Below, piece after piece: positions 18,118 to 26,259 of a stretch of 64,000 bases of DNA. The DNA comes from Acholeplasmataceae bacterium (GTDB lineage: Bacteria > Bacillota_I > Bacilli_A > Acholeplasmatales > Acholeplasmataceae), in assembly GCA_007692425.1 (NCBI GenBank), contig RECG01000013.1:36913-100912 (forward strand), written 5' to 3'. How positions within the stretch are numbered: position 1 is the first letter of the stretch; each line of letters begins with the position of its first letter. The translations under genes were made by a program, and so were the position numbers. Under the pieces are notes generated by a model. The model searched no databases. It was given only the letters and a program-made list of their open reading frames with translations, and was not told the origin of the DNA.

Positions 18118-18861
18118 ATGAAAGATTTGTCGTGGCTTAAACATGAACTGATCGCCCATCGCGGCTTGCATACGATTGATGGCCAGGTTCCCGAAAATTC
18201 ACTGGCGGCCTTCCAAAAAGCGATGGATGCGGGCTATGCCATCGAACTGGATGTCAACGTGTTGAAAGATGGCACCGTGCTGGCCTTTCACGATCCGTCT
18301 TTTGAGCGGCTTTGTCGTGACAAACGCCTGCTTCGTGAAGTCGATTATGAGGACATGCAAGATCTCTATCTTCTCGCAAGTGATGAACGTCCGCCCCGGC
18401 TTGAAGATGTCGTCCGGTTGGTGGCTGGCAAGGTGCCCTTGTTGATCGAACTCAAGCCATTCGGCGATGTGCTCTTGATGGCCGAGAATGTCATGCGCAT
18501 CATGAAGGACTATCCGGGCACATTTGCCATCTTCTCGTTTCACCCCAAAATTGTCGGTTGGTTCAAAAAACATCATCCTGATGTCATCAGAGGTCAGATA
18601 TCAGAAAGTTTTGCCTTTGATCCCCGCTTGAGCCGTGTCTATCGGCATTTGCTCAGATCGATGTTTTTCAACCGTTTCACCAAACCGGACTTTGTCAGTT
18701 ACAGCATTCGTGACTTGCCAAACCGTTATCTTGACAAAGCCAAGAAGAAAGGGTTGACCGTTATCAGTTTCGCCGCTCAGACACAGGCTGAATTTGATTT
18801 TGTAAAAACCCATTATGACAATGTCGTGTTTGAATTTTTCAAGCCTGTGTATCAACGTTGA
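18118..18861 (+). CDS. Glycerophosphodiester phosphodiesterase, cytoplasmic
   Basis: 247 residues, GDPD family, no signal peptide. The active-site set is present: AHRG near residue 14, PENSLAAF, ELDVN with the metal-binding Glu and Asp, and AFHDPSF. It hydrolyses glycerophosphodiesters to glycerol-3-phosphate and an alcohol, in lipid turnover or headgroup salvage. It is the last gene of the chromate transporter operon (10-bp gap). Confidence 0.92.
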   Translation: MKDLSWLKHELIAHRGLHTIDGQVPENSLAAFQKAMDAGYAIELDVNVLKDGTVLAFHDPSFERLCRDKRLLREVDYEDMQDLYLLASDERPPRLEDVVRLVAGKVPLLIELKPFGDVLLMAENVMRIMKDYPGTFAIFSFHPKIVGWFKKHHPDVIRGQISESFAFDPRLSRVYRHLLRSMFFNRFTKPDFVSYSIRDLPNRYLDKAKKKGLTVISFAAQTQAEFDFVKTHYDNVVFEFFKPVYQR

Positions 18862-18880
18862 TTCAACATGATGATCATTA

Positions 18881-18918
18881 AAAAACCGCCTGTCATCAAC
18901 AAGACAGGCGGTTTTGCT
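18881..18918. terminator. Bidirectional terminator
   Basis: A 13-bp stem (AAAACCGCCTGTC / GACAGGCGGTTTT) with A and T runs on both sides, placed between the convergent phosphodiesterase and MFS genes. Confidence 0.9.
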
Positions 18919-18937
18919 TATAATTAACAATCAAGGG

Positions 18938-20254
18938 TCAATCCACATCAAAGGCATCAAGGCCTTTTTTGATTTCTTTGACGACATCCTTATTCTCCTT
19001 GACGAAAAAGAAGGTGACAAACGCGATGACGACCAAGACCAACGCATACGGAAACAAGACTGTAAACGAGGCCATCGCCCGGATGAACGCACCGGCGACA
19101 ATCGGAGTAAACGATTGGGCCAGCATCGAGCTGGTGTAATAGTAACCGGTGTAGCGGCCGACGTTGTCTTTATGGGACATTTCGACAATCATCGGATAAG
19201 AGTTGACGTTGATGAAGGCCCAACCGACACCAATGACGGAAATACCACCGAAGAAAAGGGCGTTTGGTTCATGCAACAACATCGTAGCGAACAGTCCTAG
19301 ACCCATCAAGGCAAGGCCACCGATGACCGAAAACTTGCGTCCTAGTCTTGATGCAAGCAAGCCGGCCGGAATAAACGTGATCATCGCTGACAAGACCAAG
19401 ATGATGGTAATGGTGCCGGCAATGTCAATCCGACCCAGCACCGTGTCCGTATAGGAACTGATGAACGTTTCAATCGAGTTGAAGGCTGAAAACCAAAGAA
19501 AAACCGCAAACAAGATTAAGAACATGTTGATTTTGTCAGAGCGGCTGAGTGGTACGTTTTCACCAATCTCGCCCAAGGCGGTGCTATACGCTTCGCCGAT
19601 GACCATGTCTTCCTTGGTTTCTTCGACCAGTTTGTTTTCCTTGATTTTGATAAATAACAACAACATGGCAACCAACATCACACCGCTGACAATCAAAAAG
19701 GGCATGACACTGAGGATGGGATCATCAATCGATTCACCGAAGATAATCACCAGTCCGCCCCCAATGATGGCACCGACATAACCAATCAGGTTGATGATGC
19801 CGTTTGCCTTGGAACGTAATGGCTTGGGTGTGACATCAGGCATCAAGGAAACAGCGGGGTTGCGATAGATGTTCATGATAATCAACACCATCAACATCAT
19901 GATGATGACGCCGACCAGGCTGTTTAAAATATAGGCGACGGCGATCAGGGGAAAGATCAAGGCGGCCACAAACATGCCCACGACGATATAGGGGATTCTT
20001 CTGCCGAAACGGGTCTTGGTGCGGTCTGATAGAATACCGAAGATGGGCAACATGAACAAAGCGAAGAAATTGTCCAGGGCCATGATGAATCCGACCAGAG
20101 GTGCGCTCTCAGGATCAATCTCACCCGTACTGCTTAGCAACCTGCCCAAGAAGATAGGTGCATAGGTGTTATAGATCTGCCACAACATCAAAATGGAAAA
20201 AAAGCCAAAACCGATAAAGAATGTACTGCGATAATTCAATTTCAGTTCTTTCAT
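18938..20254 (-). CDS. MFS transporter, SLC45/GPH-like sugar transporter
   Basis: 438 residues with 12 predicted helices. The loop 2-3 motif reads GILSDRTKTRFGRRIPYI, which is characteristic of the SLC45/GPH-like branch of the major facilitator superfamily that contains sucrose and maltose transporters. The second half carries GLLASRLGRKFSVIGG. AGGAG precedes the ATG. It is a single-gene unit. Sugar as substrate is inferred from the subfamily; the exact solute cannot be read. Confidence 0.82.
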   Translation of the reverse strand: MKELKLNYRSTFFIGFGFFSILMLWQIYNTYAPIFLGRLLSSTGEIDPESAPLVGFIMALDNFFALFMLPIFGILSDRTKTRFGRRIPYIVVGMFVAALIFPLIAVAYILNSLVGVIIMMLMVLIIMNIYRNPAVSLMPDVTPKPLRSKANGIINLIGYVGAIIGGGLVIIFGESIDDPILSVMPFLIVSGVMLVAMLLLFIKIKENKLVEETKEDMVIGEAYSTALGEIGENVPLSRSDKINMFLILFAVFLWFSAFNSIETFISSYTDTVLGRIDIAGTITIILVLSAMITFIPAGLLASRLGRKFSVIGGLALMGLGLFATMLLHEPNALFFGGISVIGVGWAFINVNSYPMIVEMSHKDNVGRYTGYYYTSSMLAQSFTPIVAGAFIRAMASFTVLFPYALVLVVIAFVTFFFVKENKDVVKEIKKGLDAFDVD

Positions 20255-20379
20255 GACGCGCTCCTTTTAGAGAAGTTTGTGTGATTGTCATTATTATAGC
20301 ATGATTAACCTGAGGATGGCGATGACATTTTACCGACCTTTGATGAAAACCTTTTTCAGTGCTTGAGGACATGACATGA

Positions 20380-20412
20380 AAAAAGGTCCGTCGGCAACGC
20401 CGATCGGACCTT
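20380..20412 (-). terminator. Terminator of the branched-chain oxidoreductase operon
   Basis: Stem AAGGTCCG..CGG / CCG..CGGACCTT followed by six U on the minus strand, just after the gamma-subunit stop. Confidence 0.88.
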
Positions 20413-20419
20413 GGGCGAT

Positions 20420-20959
20420 TCAATCTTTCAATGCTTCCCTGCCGCGTCGCATGGCTTCCTGGTTGATTTTGAGCATGTGTTGCTTGCGCGCCCCGAGGAA
20501 ATACGTCAAGGCATCGAGGATGACATCTTCTCGGAAAATGCCGACGGTTTCAAGATAAGCACCCAGCATGACCATATTGGCGACCTGCGGTGTGTCAAGC
20601 GCACCGGCGATGTCGTTCATGGGGATGCCATGACAGTTGACACCTTCGACTTGCACGTCTCGTTTGATCAAAGACGAGTTATAAAACAGATTGCCTTCCG
20701 GATTGACGCGCTCACCGAACTTGTTCAACGACGGTTCATTGAAAACCAGCAGATCATCTGACAATTTAAAGACAGGTGAATGGATGGGTGAGTCGCTGAT
20801 GGTGATGGCACAATTCGCTGTGCCGCCGCGGGTCTCGGGACCATAGGTCGGCACCCAGAGACTGTAGAGTCCCTGTCGGGTGGCCGCATGGGCCAGAAGC
20901 TGGCCTGTCAGCATGACACCTTGACCGCCGAACCCGGAAATCCTGATCGTCCTGATCAT
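20420..20959 (-). CDS. vorC: 2-oxoacid:ferredoxin oxidoreductase gamma subunit (VOR type)
   Basis: 179 residues of the POR/KOR gamma domain: TIRISGFGGQGVMLTGQLLA at the start and YGPETRGGTANC, both typical. The start at 20959 overlaps the beta-subunit stop by 4 bp (ATGA). With the alpha, beta and ferredoxin subunits it forms the complex that decarboxylates branched-chain 2-oxoacids to acyl-CoA with reduction of ferredoxin. Branched-chain specificity rather than 2-oxoglutarate is inferred from the neighbouring Leu/Val dehydrogenase. Confidence 0.9.
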   Translation of the reverse strand: MIRTIRISGFGGQGVMLTGQLLAHAATRQGLYSLWVPTYGPETRGGTANCAITISDSPIHSPVFKLSDDLLVFNEPSLNKFGERVNPEGNLFYNSSLIKRDVQVEGVNCHGIPMNDIAGALDTPQVANMVMLGAYLETVGIFREDVILDALTYFLGARKQHMLKINQEAMRRGREALKD

Positions 20960-21696
20960 GGTTTCATCACGTCCTTGAAGACACCGGGCGGGAAAATCGG
21001 TTCCATGTTGGATTTGACCCATTCCATCGATTCACGCGGTTTCATGCCCCAGTTGACCGGGCAGGTGGATAAGATTTCAATCATGGTGAAACCACGTTTT
21101 TCGACTTGATAAGTGAAAGCTTTTTTAATGGCTTTTTTGACTTTCAGGGCCTGGGCCGGACTGGTCAGCGAGACACGTTCGAGATAGGCGACGCCTTCGA
21201 TGCTTGAAAACATTTCACAAACCTTGAGCGGATGACCATGTTCGAGAATATGGCGGCCATCCTGGGAAGTGGAGGTTTTTTGATCAATCAACGTGGTCGG
21301 CGCCATTTGGCCGCCGGTCATGCCGTAGATGGCATTGTTGACAAAGATGACGGTGATGTGTTCACCCCGGTTGGCGGCGTGGATCGTTTCGGCGATGCCA
21401 ATCGACGCCAGATCACCATCACCTTGGTAGGTAAAGACAATGCTATCTGGTAACACCCTTTTGACACCGGTGGCCAGTGCACAGGCACGGCCGTGGGGGG
21501 CTTGTTGCATGTCACAGTTGAAATACTCATAACTAAACACGGAACAGCCGACCGAGGCAATGCCGATGGCCTTGCCGAGAAGGCCTAATTCTTCCATGAC
21601 TTCAGCGGTGATCTTATGGACGATACCGTGGGTGCAACCTGGGCAATAATGGGTCTGGATGTCGGTCAATCCTTTGGTGCGTTGATATTCAGGCAT
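20956..21696 (-). CDS. vorA: 2-oxoacid:ferredoxin oxidoreductase beta subunit (thiamine pyrophosphate-binding)
   Basis: 246 residues. CPGCTHGI near the N terminus is the typical start of this subunit. The ThDP-binding motif is seen as QGDGDLASIG followed by VNNAIYGMTGGQ. It supplies the thiamine cofactor for decarboxylation. It lies directly after the alpha subunit and overlaps the gamma start. Confidence 0.92.
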   Translation of the reverse strand: MPEYQRTKGLTDIQTHYCPGCTHGIVHKITAEVMEELGLLGKAIGIASVGCSVFSYEYFNCDMQQAPHGRACALATGVKRVLPDSIVFTYQGDGDLASIGIAETIHAANRGEHITVIFVNNAIYGMTGGQMAPTTLIDQKTSTSQDGRHILEHGHPLKVCEMFSSIEGVAYLERVSLTSPAQALKVKKAIKKAFTYQVEKRGFTMIEILSTCPVNWGMKPRESMEWVKSNMEPIFPPGVFKDVMKP

Positions 21697-22764
21697 TTAG
21701 TCCACCATCCTTTCCTGAAAACTCATGACGGCTTCAACCAACTCTTCTGGTTCAGGAACGACGCCACCCGAACGGCCATAGAAAGCGAGTGGAAAACGGC
21801 CCTTGTTGGCGATTCTCACATCATCAAGCATTTGTCCCATGCTCATTTCAAAAACGATGATGCCTTTACATGAGGACGGTATTTTGTCAAATGCCTTTTT
21901 GGGATAAGGCCATAGTGAGATGGGGCGGATCATGCCGGTTTTGATGCCGTTCGCATTCAACATCTGCAAGGAAGAACGGGCGATGCGGGCGGCTGTCCCA
22001 TAAGCGACAACCACATATTCGGCATCCTCGACATCAATCGTTTCAACCAAGGTTTCCTGATTGATGATGGTTTGATATTTGCGTTGCAGTTTTTGATTAT
22101 GCGCTTCTAACTCAGGTGGATCGAGATGGACACTGTTGATGACATTTCTGCCTGGATGATGATCGGTACCGGTTGTTGCATAAGACTTGGGATCGATCTT
22201 TCTTTTCTTGACAGGCATGTCGATATCAATCGATTCCATCATCTGGCCGATCAGTCCATCGGCCAAAAGCATGACAGGATTGCGATACGTATCGGCAATC
22301 TCAAATGCTTCTTTCATCAGGTCGACCGCTTCTTGTAATGTCTCTGGCGCTAAAACGACCACTTGATAATCGCCATTGCCACCGCCCCGGGTTGCCTGGA
22401 AATAGTCGGCTTGCGAGGGCGCGATGCCACCCAGTCCCGGTCCACCGCGCATGATCGAGACGATCACGCATGGCAGTTCGGAACCACATAAATAACTGAT
22501 GCCTTCCTGCTTGAGGGCGATGCCGACCGATGAGGATGATGTCATGACCCGTTTGCCGGCAGCGGCGGCACCATATACCATGTTGATGGCAGCCACTTCC
22601 GATTCGGCCTGCAAAAACACCTTGCCATGTTCAGGCATCATTCTTGACAAGTATTCAGGAATTTCATTCTGAGGGGTGATCGGGTAACCGAAGAAGGCGT
22701 CTGCGCCCGCCTTGATGGCGGCCAGCGCGATGGCTTCATTACCCTTCATGAGAATTTTAGCCAC
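21697..22764 (-). CDS. vorB: 2-oxoacid:ferredoxin oxidoreductase alpha subunit (3-methyl-2-oxobutanoate type)
   Basis: 355 residues. I place the start at the GTG at 22764, 8 bases after GGAGGT, giving MAKILMKGNEAIALAAIKAG, which matches the usual VorB N terminus; the ATG at 22749 is the alternative. FFGYPITPQNEIPEYL and MRGGPGLGGIAPSQ are family hallmarks. The start overlaps the end of the ferredoxin gene by 8 bp. Confidence 0.93.
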   Translation of the reverse strand: MAKILMKGNEAIALAAIKAGADAFFGYPITPQNEIPEYLSRMMPEHGKVFLQAESEVAAINMVYGAAAAGKRVMTSSSSVGIALKQEGISYLCGSELPCVIVSIMRGGPGLGGIAPSQADYFQATRGGGNGDYQVVVLAPETLQEAVDLMKEAFEIADTYRNPVMLLADGLIGQMMESIDIDMPVKKRKIDPKSYATTGTDHHPGRNVINSVHLDPPELEAHNQKLQRKYQTIINQETLVETIDVEDAEYVVVAYGTAARIARSSLQMLNANGIKTGMIRPISLWPYPKKAFDKIPSSCKGIIVFEMSMGQMLDDVRIANKGRFPLAFYGRSGGVVPEPEELVEAVMSFQERMVD

Positions 22765-22981
22765 GTTCCAACACCTCCACCGTGATGACAGAATCAGGAC
22801 AGATGATCGCGCATTGCGCACAGGCGATGCACTTGTCCATATCACTGACTTTGATTAAATAGTATCCGGATCGGTTGATCCGTTCCTTGTCGAGAGAAAG
22901 GATGTTGACCGGACAGAAACCGACACATAATTCACAGCCTTTGCAGGCTTCATCGTTGAAAGTCAATTTTCCCTTTTTCAA
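22757..22981 (-). CDS. vorD: 4Fe-4S ferredoxin subunit of the 2-oxoacid oxidoreductase (delta)
   Basis: 74 residues with two 4Fe-4S cluster motifs: CKGCELCVGFCP and CIACAQCAIICP. No in-frame ATG lies near; the best start is the TTG at 22981 with AAAGGA 11 bases upstream. The longer open frame upstream overlaps the dehydrogenase gene and is not coding. It passes electrons from the catalytic subunits to free ferredoxin. It lies 19 bp after the dehydrogenase stop. Confidence 0.88.
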   Translation of the reverse strand: MKKGKLTFNDEACKGCELCVGFCPVNILSLDKERINRSGYYLIKVSDMDKCIACAQCAIICPDSVITVEVLERG

Positions 22982-23000
22982 AAACTCATCATTCCTTTCT

Positions 23001-24080
23001 TTACCGTTTGATGTAGTTGTCTTGCAGACGGTTGATGGTTTCAATACGGTTCTTGGCAAAGACCTTGGCGGCAAGCTGGGTATGGATGTTTTCCTTATCG
23101 GCAATCTTGTAGATTTCCAGCAAGCGGTCATAAATCTTTTCAATGTCGCGGGTCGCATGCCCTTTGTTGTATTCCTTGAGTTCATGATACACGTTGATCA
23201 GACCACCGGCATTGATGACGAAATCGGGTGCATACAGGATGTCCTTGTCTTTCAGGACGTCACCGTGGATATCTTCGTCAAACAGCACATTGTTGGCCGT
23301 CCCGGCGACGATGGTCGCCTTGAGTTTGGGAATGGTCTCGTCATTGATGGTCGCGCCAAGCGCACAGGGGCAGAAGACATCGACATCGGCTGCGTAGATG
23401 TCATCAGGTTTGACAAAGGTGACTTCCGGATGCTCCTTCTTCATGCGGGCGATATGCTTGTCATTGATTTCTGAGAAATAGATCTTCTTCGCATTCGCGC
23501 CGATCAAATACTTGATCAGGTAATAACCGGTCTGGCCGGCGCCTTGGACGGCAAACGTATATTTCGAAATGTCTTCATCATTGAATTTGAAACGCAATGA
23601 GGCGCGGATGCCGTGGAAGCATCCCAAAGCCGTCATCGGTGAAGGGTTGCCTGATTTGCCTTCAAGCCCGACAACATGGTCGGTTTCCATCTTGACATAG
23701 TCCATGTCACCAGTGCTGGTATTGACATCTTCGGCCGTGATGTAACGGCCGTTCAAGCTTTGGACATAACGTCCGAGCGCACGGAAATAGGCTTCGTTTT
23801 TGACTTTGGTCGCGTCACCGATCAGGACCGATTTGCCACCACCGAGGTTCAAGCCGGCCGCTGCGGCCTTGTACGTCATCCCACGGGCGAGTCTGAGGCA
23901 GTCAAGGACAGCATCATCTTCCGATTCATAGTTCCACAATCTGGTTCCACCAAGGGCTGGACCAAGTGTGGTGTTGTGAATGCATGTAATGCCTTTCAAT
24001 CCTGTGGTCTTGTCGTGAAAGTAGACGACCTGTTCGTAACGATGCTTCTCCATGTAATCAAAAACTTTGAATTTACTCAT
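23001..24080 (-). CDS. bcd: Leucine/valine (branched-chain amino acid) dehydrogenase
   Basis: 359 residues of the Glu/Leu/Phe/Val dehydrogenase family, of leucine-dehydrogenase length. The start at 24080 (MSKFKVFDY) follows AGGAG. Substrate-binding region GPALGGTRLW, the lysine pair Lys71 and Lys83 in MTYKAAAAGLNLGGGK, and the nucleotide-binding loop VQGAGQTGYYL are present. It deaminates Leu, Val or Ile to 2-oxoacids, which the downstream Vor enzyme oxidises. Downstream phosphotransbutyrylase and butyrate kinase genes are not here. Confidence 0.93.
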   Translation of the reverse strand: MSKFKVFDYMEKHRYEQVVYFHDKTTGLKGITCIHNTTLGPALGGTRLWNYESEDDAVLDCLRLARGMTYKAAAAGLNLGGGKSVLIGDATKVKNEAYFRALGRYVQSLNGRYITAEDVNTSTGDMDYVKMETDHVVGLEGKSGNPSPMTALGCFHGIRASLRFKFNDEDISKYTFAVQGAGQTGYYLIKYLIGANAKKIYFSEINDKHIARMKKEHPEVTFVKPDDIYAADVDVFCPCALGATINDETIPKLKATIVAGTANNVLFDEDIHGDVLKDKDILYAPDFVINAGGLINVYHELKEYNKGHATRDIEKIYDRLLEIYKIADKENIHTQLAAKVFAKNRIETINRLQDNYIKR

Positions 24081-24101
24081 GTTTTTCTCCTTTGTCAATT
24101 T

Positions 24102-24115
24102 TAAAAGCGCTTACA
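24102..24115. promoter_or_regulatory. cre-like site at the bcd-vor promoter
   Basis: TGTAAGCGCTTTTA (minus strand) matches 13 of 14 positions of TGNAANCGNWNNCA. It lies just downstream of the -10 box, over the expected transcription start, so a CcpA-like protein would act as repressor. Confidence 0.6.
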
Positions 24116-24120
24116 ACATG

Positions 24121-24126
24121 ATTATA
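24121..24126 (-). promoter_or_regulatory. -10 box of the bcd-vor operon (extended -10)
   Basis: TGTTATAAT on the minus strand contains a TG extension and a consensus TATAAT. The -35 position reads TATAAA and falls at the start of a perfect palindrome. Confidence 0.65.
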
Positions 24127-24143
24127 ACATATTAGTCCAGCGT

Positions 24144-24165
24144 TTTATATGATAAATCATATAAA
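24144..24165. repeat. Perfect 22-bp palindrome over the bcd -35 region
   Basis: Arms TTTATATGAT and ATCATATAAA are exact reverse complements separated by AA. Being at the -35 it is a likely binding site for a dimeric regulator; which one is unknown. Confidence 0.65.
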
Positions 24166-24198
24166 TTTATCGAGGTTCAAAGTTGGGATGGACGTCCG

Positions 24199-24225
24199 AA
24201 AAAAAGAAAGCGATTTGCTTTCTTT
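24199..24225 (-). terminator. Terminator after the CAT-like gene
   Basis: Stem AAAGAAAGC / GCTTTCTTT followed by U run on the minus strand; it overlaps the stop codon. Confidence 0.85.
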
Positions 24226-24850
24226 AAAGACGGTTCAAAGCTTGTTGAAGGCGCTCAAGAAAATGGCCGACCTGGTAGCCGTCGACGAACGCATGGTGGA
24301 CTTCGAGGGCGAAAGGCATGGTCCAGATACCGTCTCTTTCAGTGGCTTTGCCCCAGACGATGCGAGGGATGGCATCCTTGTTGTTTAACATGTGCGCATG
24401 CGTGACCTGGGTGAAGGCATACCAAGGCACGGTGGTGATATAGACGAGGTCCTGCCGACTTTCCTTGGCCATGTCGATGAATTGTTCACCCTGGGCAGTG
24501 GAGGCATCCCTGGCATGACCGATAAAGGTCTCCAGATCATCATGATGATCAACGGTGACAATTTTGAAGTTTTCCGTGCCTGCGATCAAATCGGTGAAGG
24601 ACGGATGGACCTTGTCCATGAGGTAGGCATCACCATCGACGAAGCGGCAACGCATCGCTTCCATGTCGTTCATGACACGCATCATGACATGCATGAAAGC
24701 AAAATAAAACGGATGCCCCTTGGTTTTGATGAAGGCTTTGAAACGGGTGATGTCCAAAGTGACCGTCAAGTGGTAGGTCGGCACATCGAAATCCTTGTAA
24801 AACAAATACTGCTGTTTGCGTGACCATGTGTCAATGTTGATTTTCTGCAT
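24224..24850 (-). CDS. Chloramphenicol acetyltransferase-like O-acetyltransferase
   Basis: 208 residues, the usual length of type A CAT. The start at 24850 (MQKINIDTW) follows GGAGG. The catalytic motif HHAFVDGYQVG and the N-terminal WSRKQQYLFYKDFD fit the family. It could acetylate chloramphenicol, but chromosomal CAT-like proteins also use other substrates (xenobiotic or virginiamycin-type acyl acceptors), so resistance is not claimed. It is the last gene of a five-gene operon and overlaps the esterase gene by 20 bp. Confidence 0.82.
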   Translation of the reverse strand: MQKINIDTWSRKQQYLFYKDFDVPTYHLTVTLDITRFKAFIKTKGHPFYFAFMHVMMRVMNDMEAMRCRFVDGDAYLMDKVHPSFTDLIAGTENFKIVTVDHHDDLETFIGHARDASTAQGEQFIDMAKESRQDLVYITTVPWYAFTQVTHAHMLNNKDAIPRIVWGKATERDGIWTMPFALEVHHAFVDGYQVGHFLERLQQALNRL

Positions 24851-25766
24851 GGGTTCCTCCTTTGAGAAAGGCAATCCGTTTTTGTGTCAGGTCCTTAACC
24901 AGATCACTGAGGAAACAACCATCATAACCGTGAACGGAGCGCTTTGTATGGTGTGTCTCGACACTGATGCCGAATGAGCGGAGTCGCTCGGCGTAAGCGA
25001 TGCCTTCGTCACGAAGACAGTCATATTCGGCAGTTTCCAGATAGGCGGGCGGCAAATCATGCAAATCCGCCAGGATCGGCGAGGCGTAAGGCAGCATGCC
25101 GTGGTCGCCGTTTTTCAGATAAAGGGCCCACATGTCGCTGTTGAGATGCCTGTTCCAGACCGGCGTGTCGTCATAGTCTTTGACCGAACGGGTCTGTTGC
25201 CGGACATCAATGACCGGGTAAATCATCATTTGTCTGGTGATGACGGGGCCTTTTCTGTCCCGGGACAACAAGGTCATGACAGTGGCGAGATTGCCACCGG
25301 CGGAATCGCCGGCCACCATGATGTCGGTGATGCCGAGTGTCTGCTTGTTGGCTTCCAGCCAGCAAAGTGCTTGATAGCAATCTTCCATGGCGGTCGGAAA
25401 AGGGTGTTCGGGTGTCAGGCGGTAATGGACATACAGGGCTTTGAATCCGGTGCCTTGCATCAAATTCGTAATCAATTTGAGATGAATGGGCGTGCCTTCG
25501 ATTTGAAAACCGCCCCCATGCAGATAAAAGATGCAGGGCGCAGGTTGATCCTGATTTTTAAACGTGTATAGTTTGACTTTGACACGTCCGTCTTGATCGC
25601 CTTTGATGTGATAGGTTTTGGTTGTGATATTGATGCGGGGCGTGGTTAAAAACATCGTCACCTTCATCAAACCGTTGACCAGGCGACGGCGACGATCGGA
25701 GTAGGATGTGAAACGTAGTGGTTTAAGCATGCGCAGCTGTGGATCGATGTCGTATGCCTTCTTCAT
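24831..25766 (-). CDS. Alpha/beta hydrolase, hormone-sensitive-lipase family esterase
   Basis: 311 residues. The HSL-family marks are clear: HGGGF for the oxyanion hole, nucleophile Ser in GDSAGG, Asp in the YDCLRDEG region and His in the SVHGYDGC region. It should hydrolyse short-chain esters in the cytoplasm; the substrate is unknown. AGGAG precedes the ATG. It lies 18 bp after msrB and overlaps the CAT-like gene. Confidence 0.88.
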   Translation of the reverse strand: MKKAYDIDPQLRMLKPLRFTSYSDRRRRLVNGLMKVTMFLTTPRINITTKTYHIKGDQDGRVKVKLYTFKNQDQPAPCIFYLHGGGFQIEGTPIHLKLITNLMQGTGFKALYVHYRLTPEHPFPTAMEDCYQALCWLEANKQTLGITDIMVAGDSAGGNLATVMTLLSRDRKGPVITRQMMIYPVIDVRQQTRSVKDYDDTPVWNRHLNSDMWALYLKNGDHGMLPYASPILADLHDLPPAYLETAEYDCLRDEGIAYAERLRSFGISVETHHTKRSVHGYDGCFLSDLVKDLTQKRIAFLKGGTHAENQH

Positions 25767-25784
25767 GTCGCTCCTCGTGACGGG

Positions 25785-26219
25785 TTAAGATTCGAACAGT
25801 TTCAGATAGTCGGCGTAGCCTTCTTTTTCCAGATCTTTGACGGGAATGAAGCGCAAAGCGGCGGAATTGATACAATAACGCAGTCCGCCGAGTGTTTCGG
25901 GTCCGTCGTCGAATACATGACCGAGATGACTGTCCGCCTGCTTGCTTCTGACTTCGGTGCGGACCATGCCGTGTGTACGATCCTTTTTTTCTTCAATCGC
26001 CTGTAATGGCTTGGCAAAACTGGGCCAGCCACAACCACTGTCAAACTTGTCGAGACTGGAAAACAACGGTTCGCCGGAGACGACATCGACATAAAGTCCA
26101 TCTTCTTTGTGATCCCAATAAGGGTTGGCAAAGGGCGGTTCGGTGCCATTCTCCTGTGTCACGTGATACTGGATGGCAGTCAGTTTTTGTTTCAATAATG
26201 TCTTATCTGTTTTTTTCAT
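25785..26219 (-). CDS. msrB: Peptide-methionine (R)-S-oxide reductase
   Basis: 144 residues, standalone MsrB. The motifs SGCGWPSF and [13 protein letters not shown] hold the resolving and catalytic cysteines. The zinc-binding Cys pairs found in many MsrB proteins are absent ([13 protein letters not shown] replaces them), as in several Firmicutes forms. It repairs methionine-R-sulfoxide in oxidised proteins. GAGGG lies upstream. It is in an operon with the phosphodiesterase gene 40 bp upstream. Confidence 0.95.
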   Translation of the reverse strand: MKKTDKTLLKQKLTAIQYHVTQENGTEPPFANPYWDHKEDGLYVDVVSGEPLFSSLDKFDSGCGWPSFAKPLQAIEEKKDRTHGMVRTEVRSKQADSHLGHVFDDGPETLGGLRYCINSAALRFIPVKDLEKEGYADYLKLFES

Positions 26220-26259
26220 GTTGATCCCTCTTTCTCGTGTATGGTGCGATAGGGTCTGG

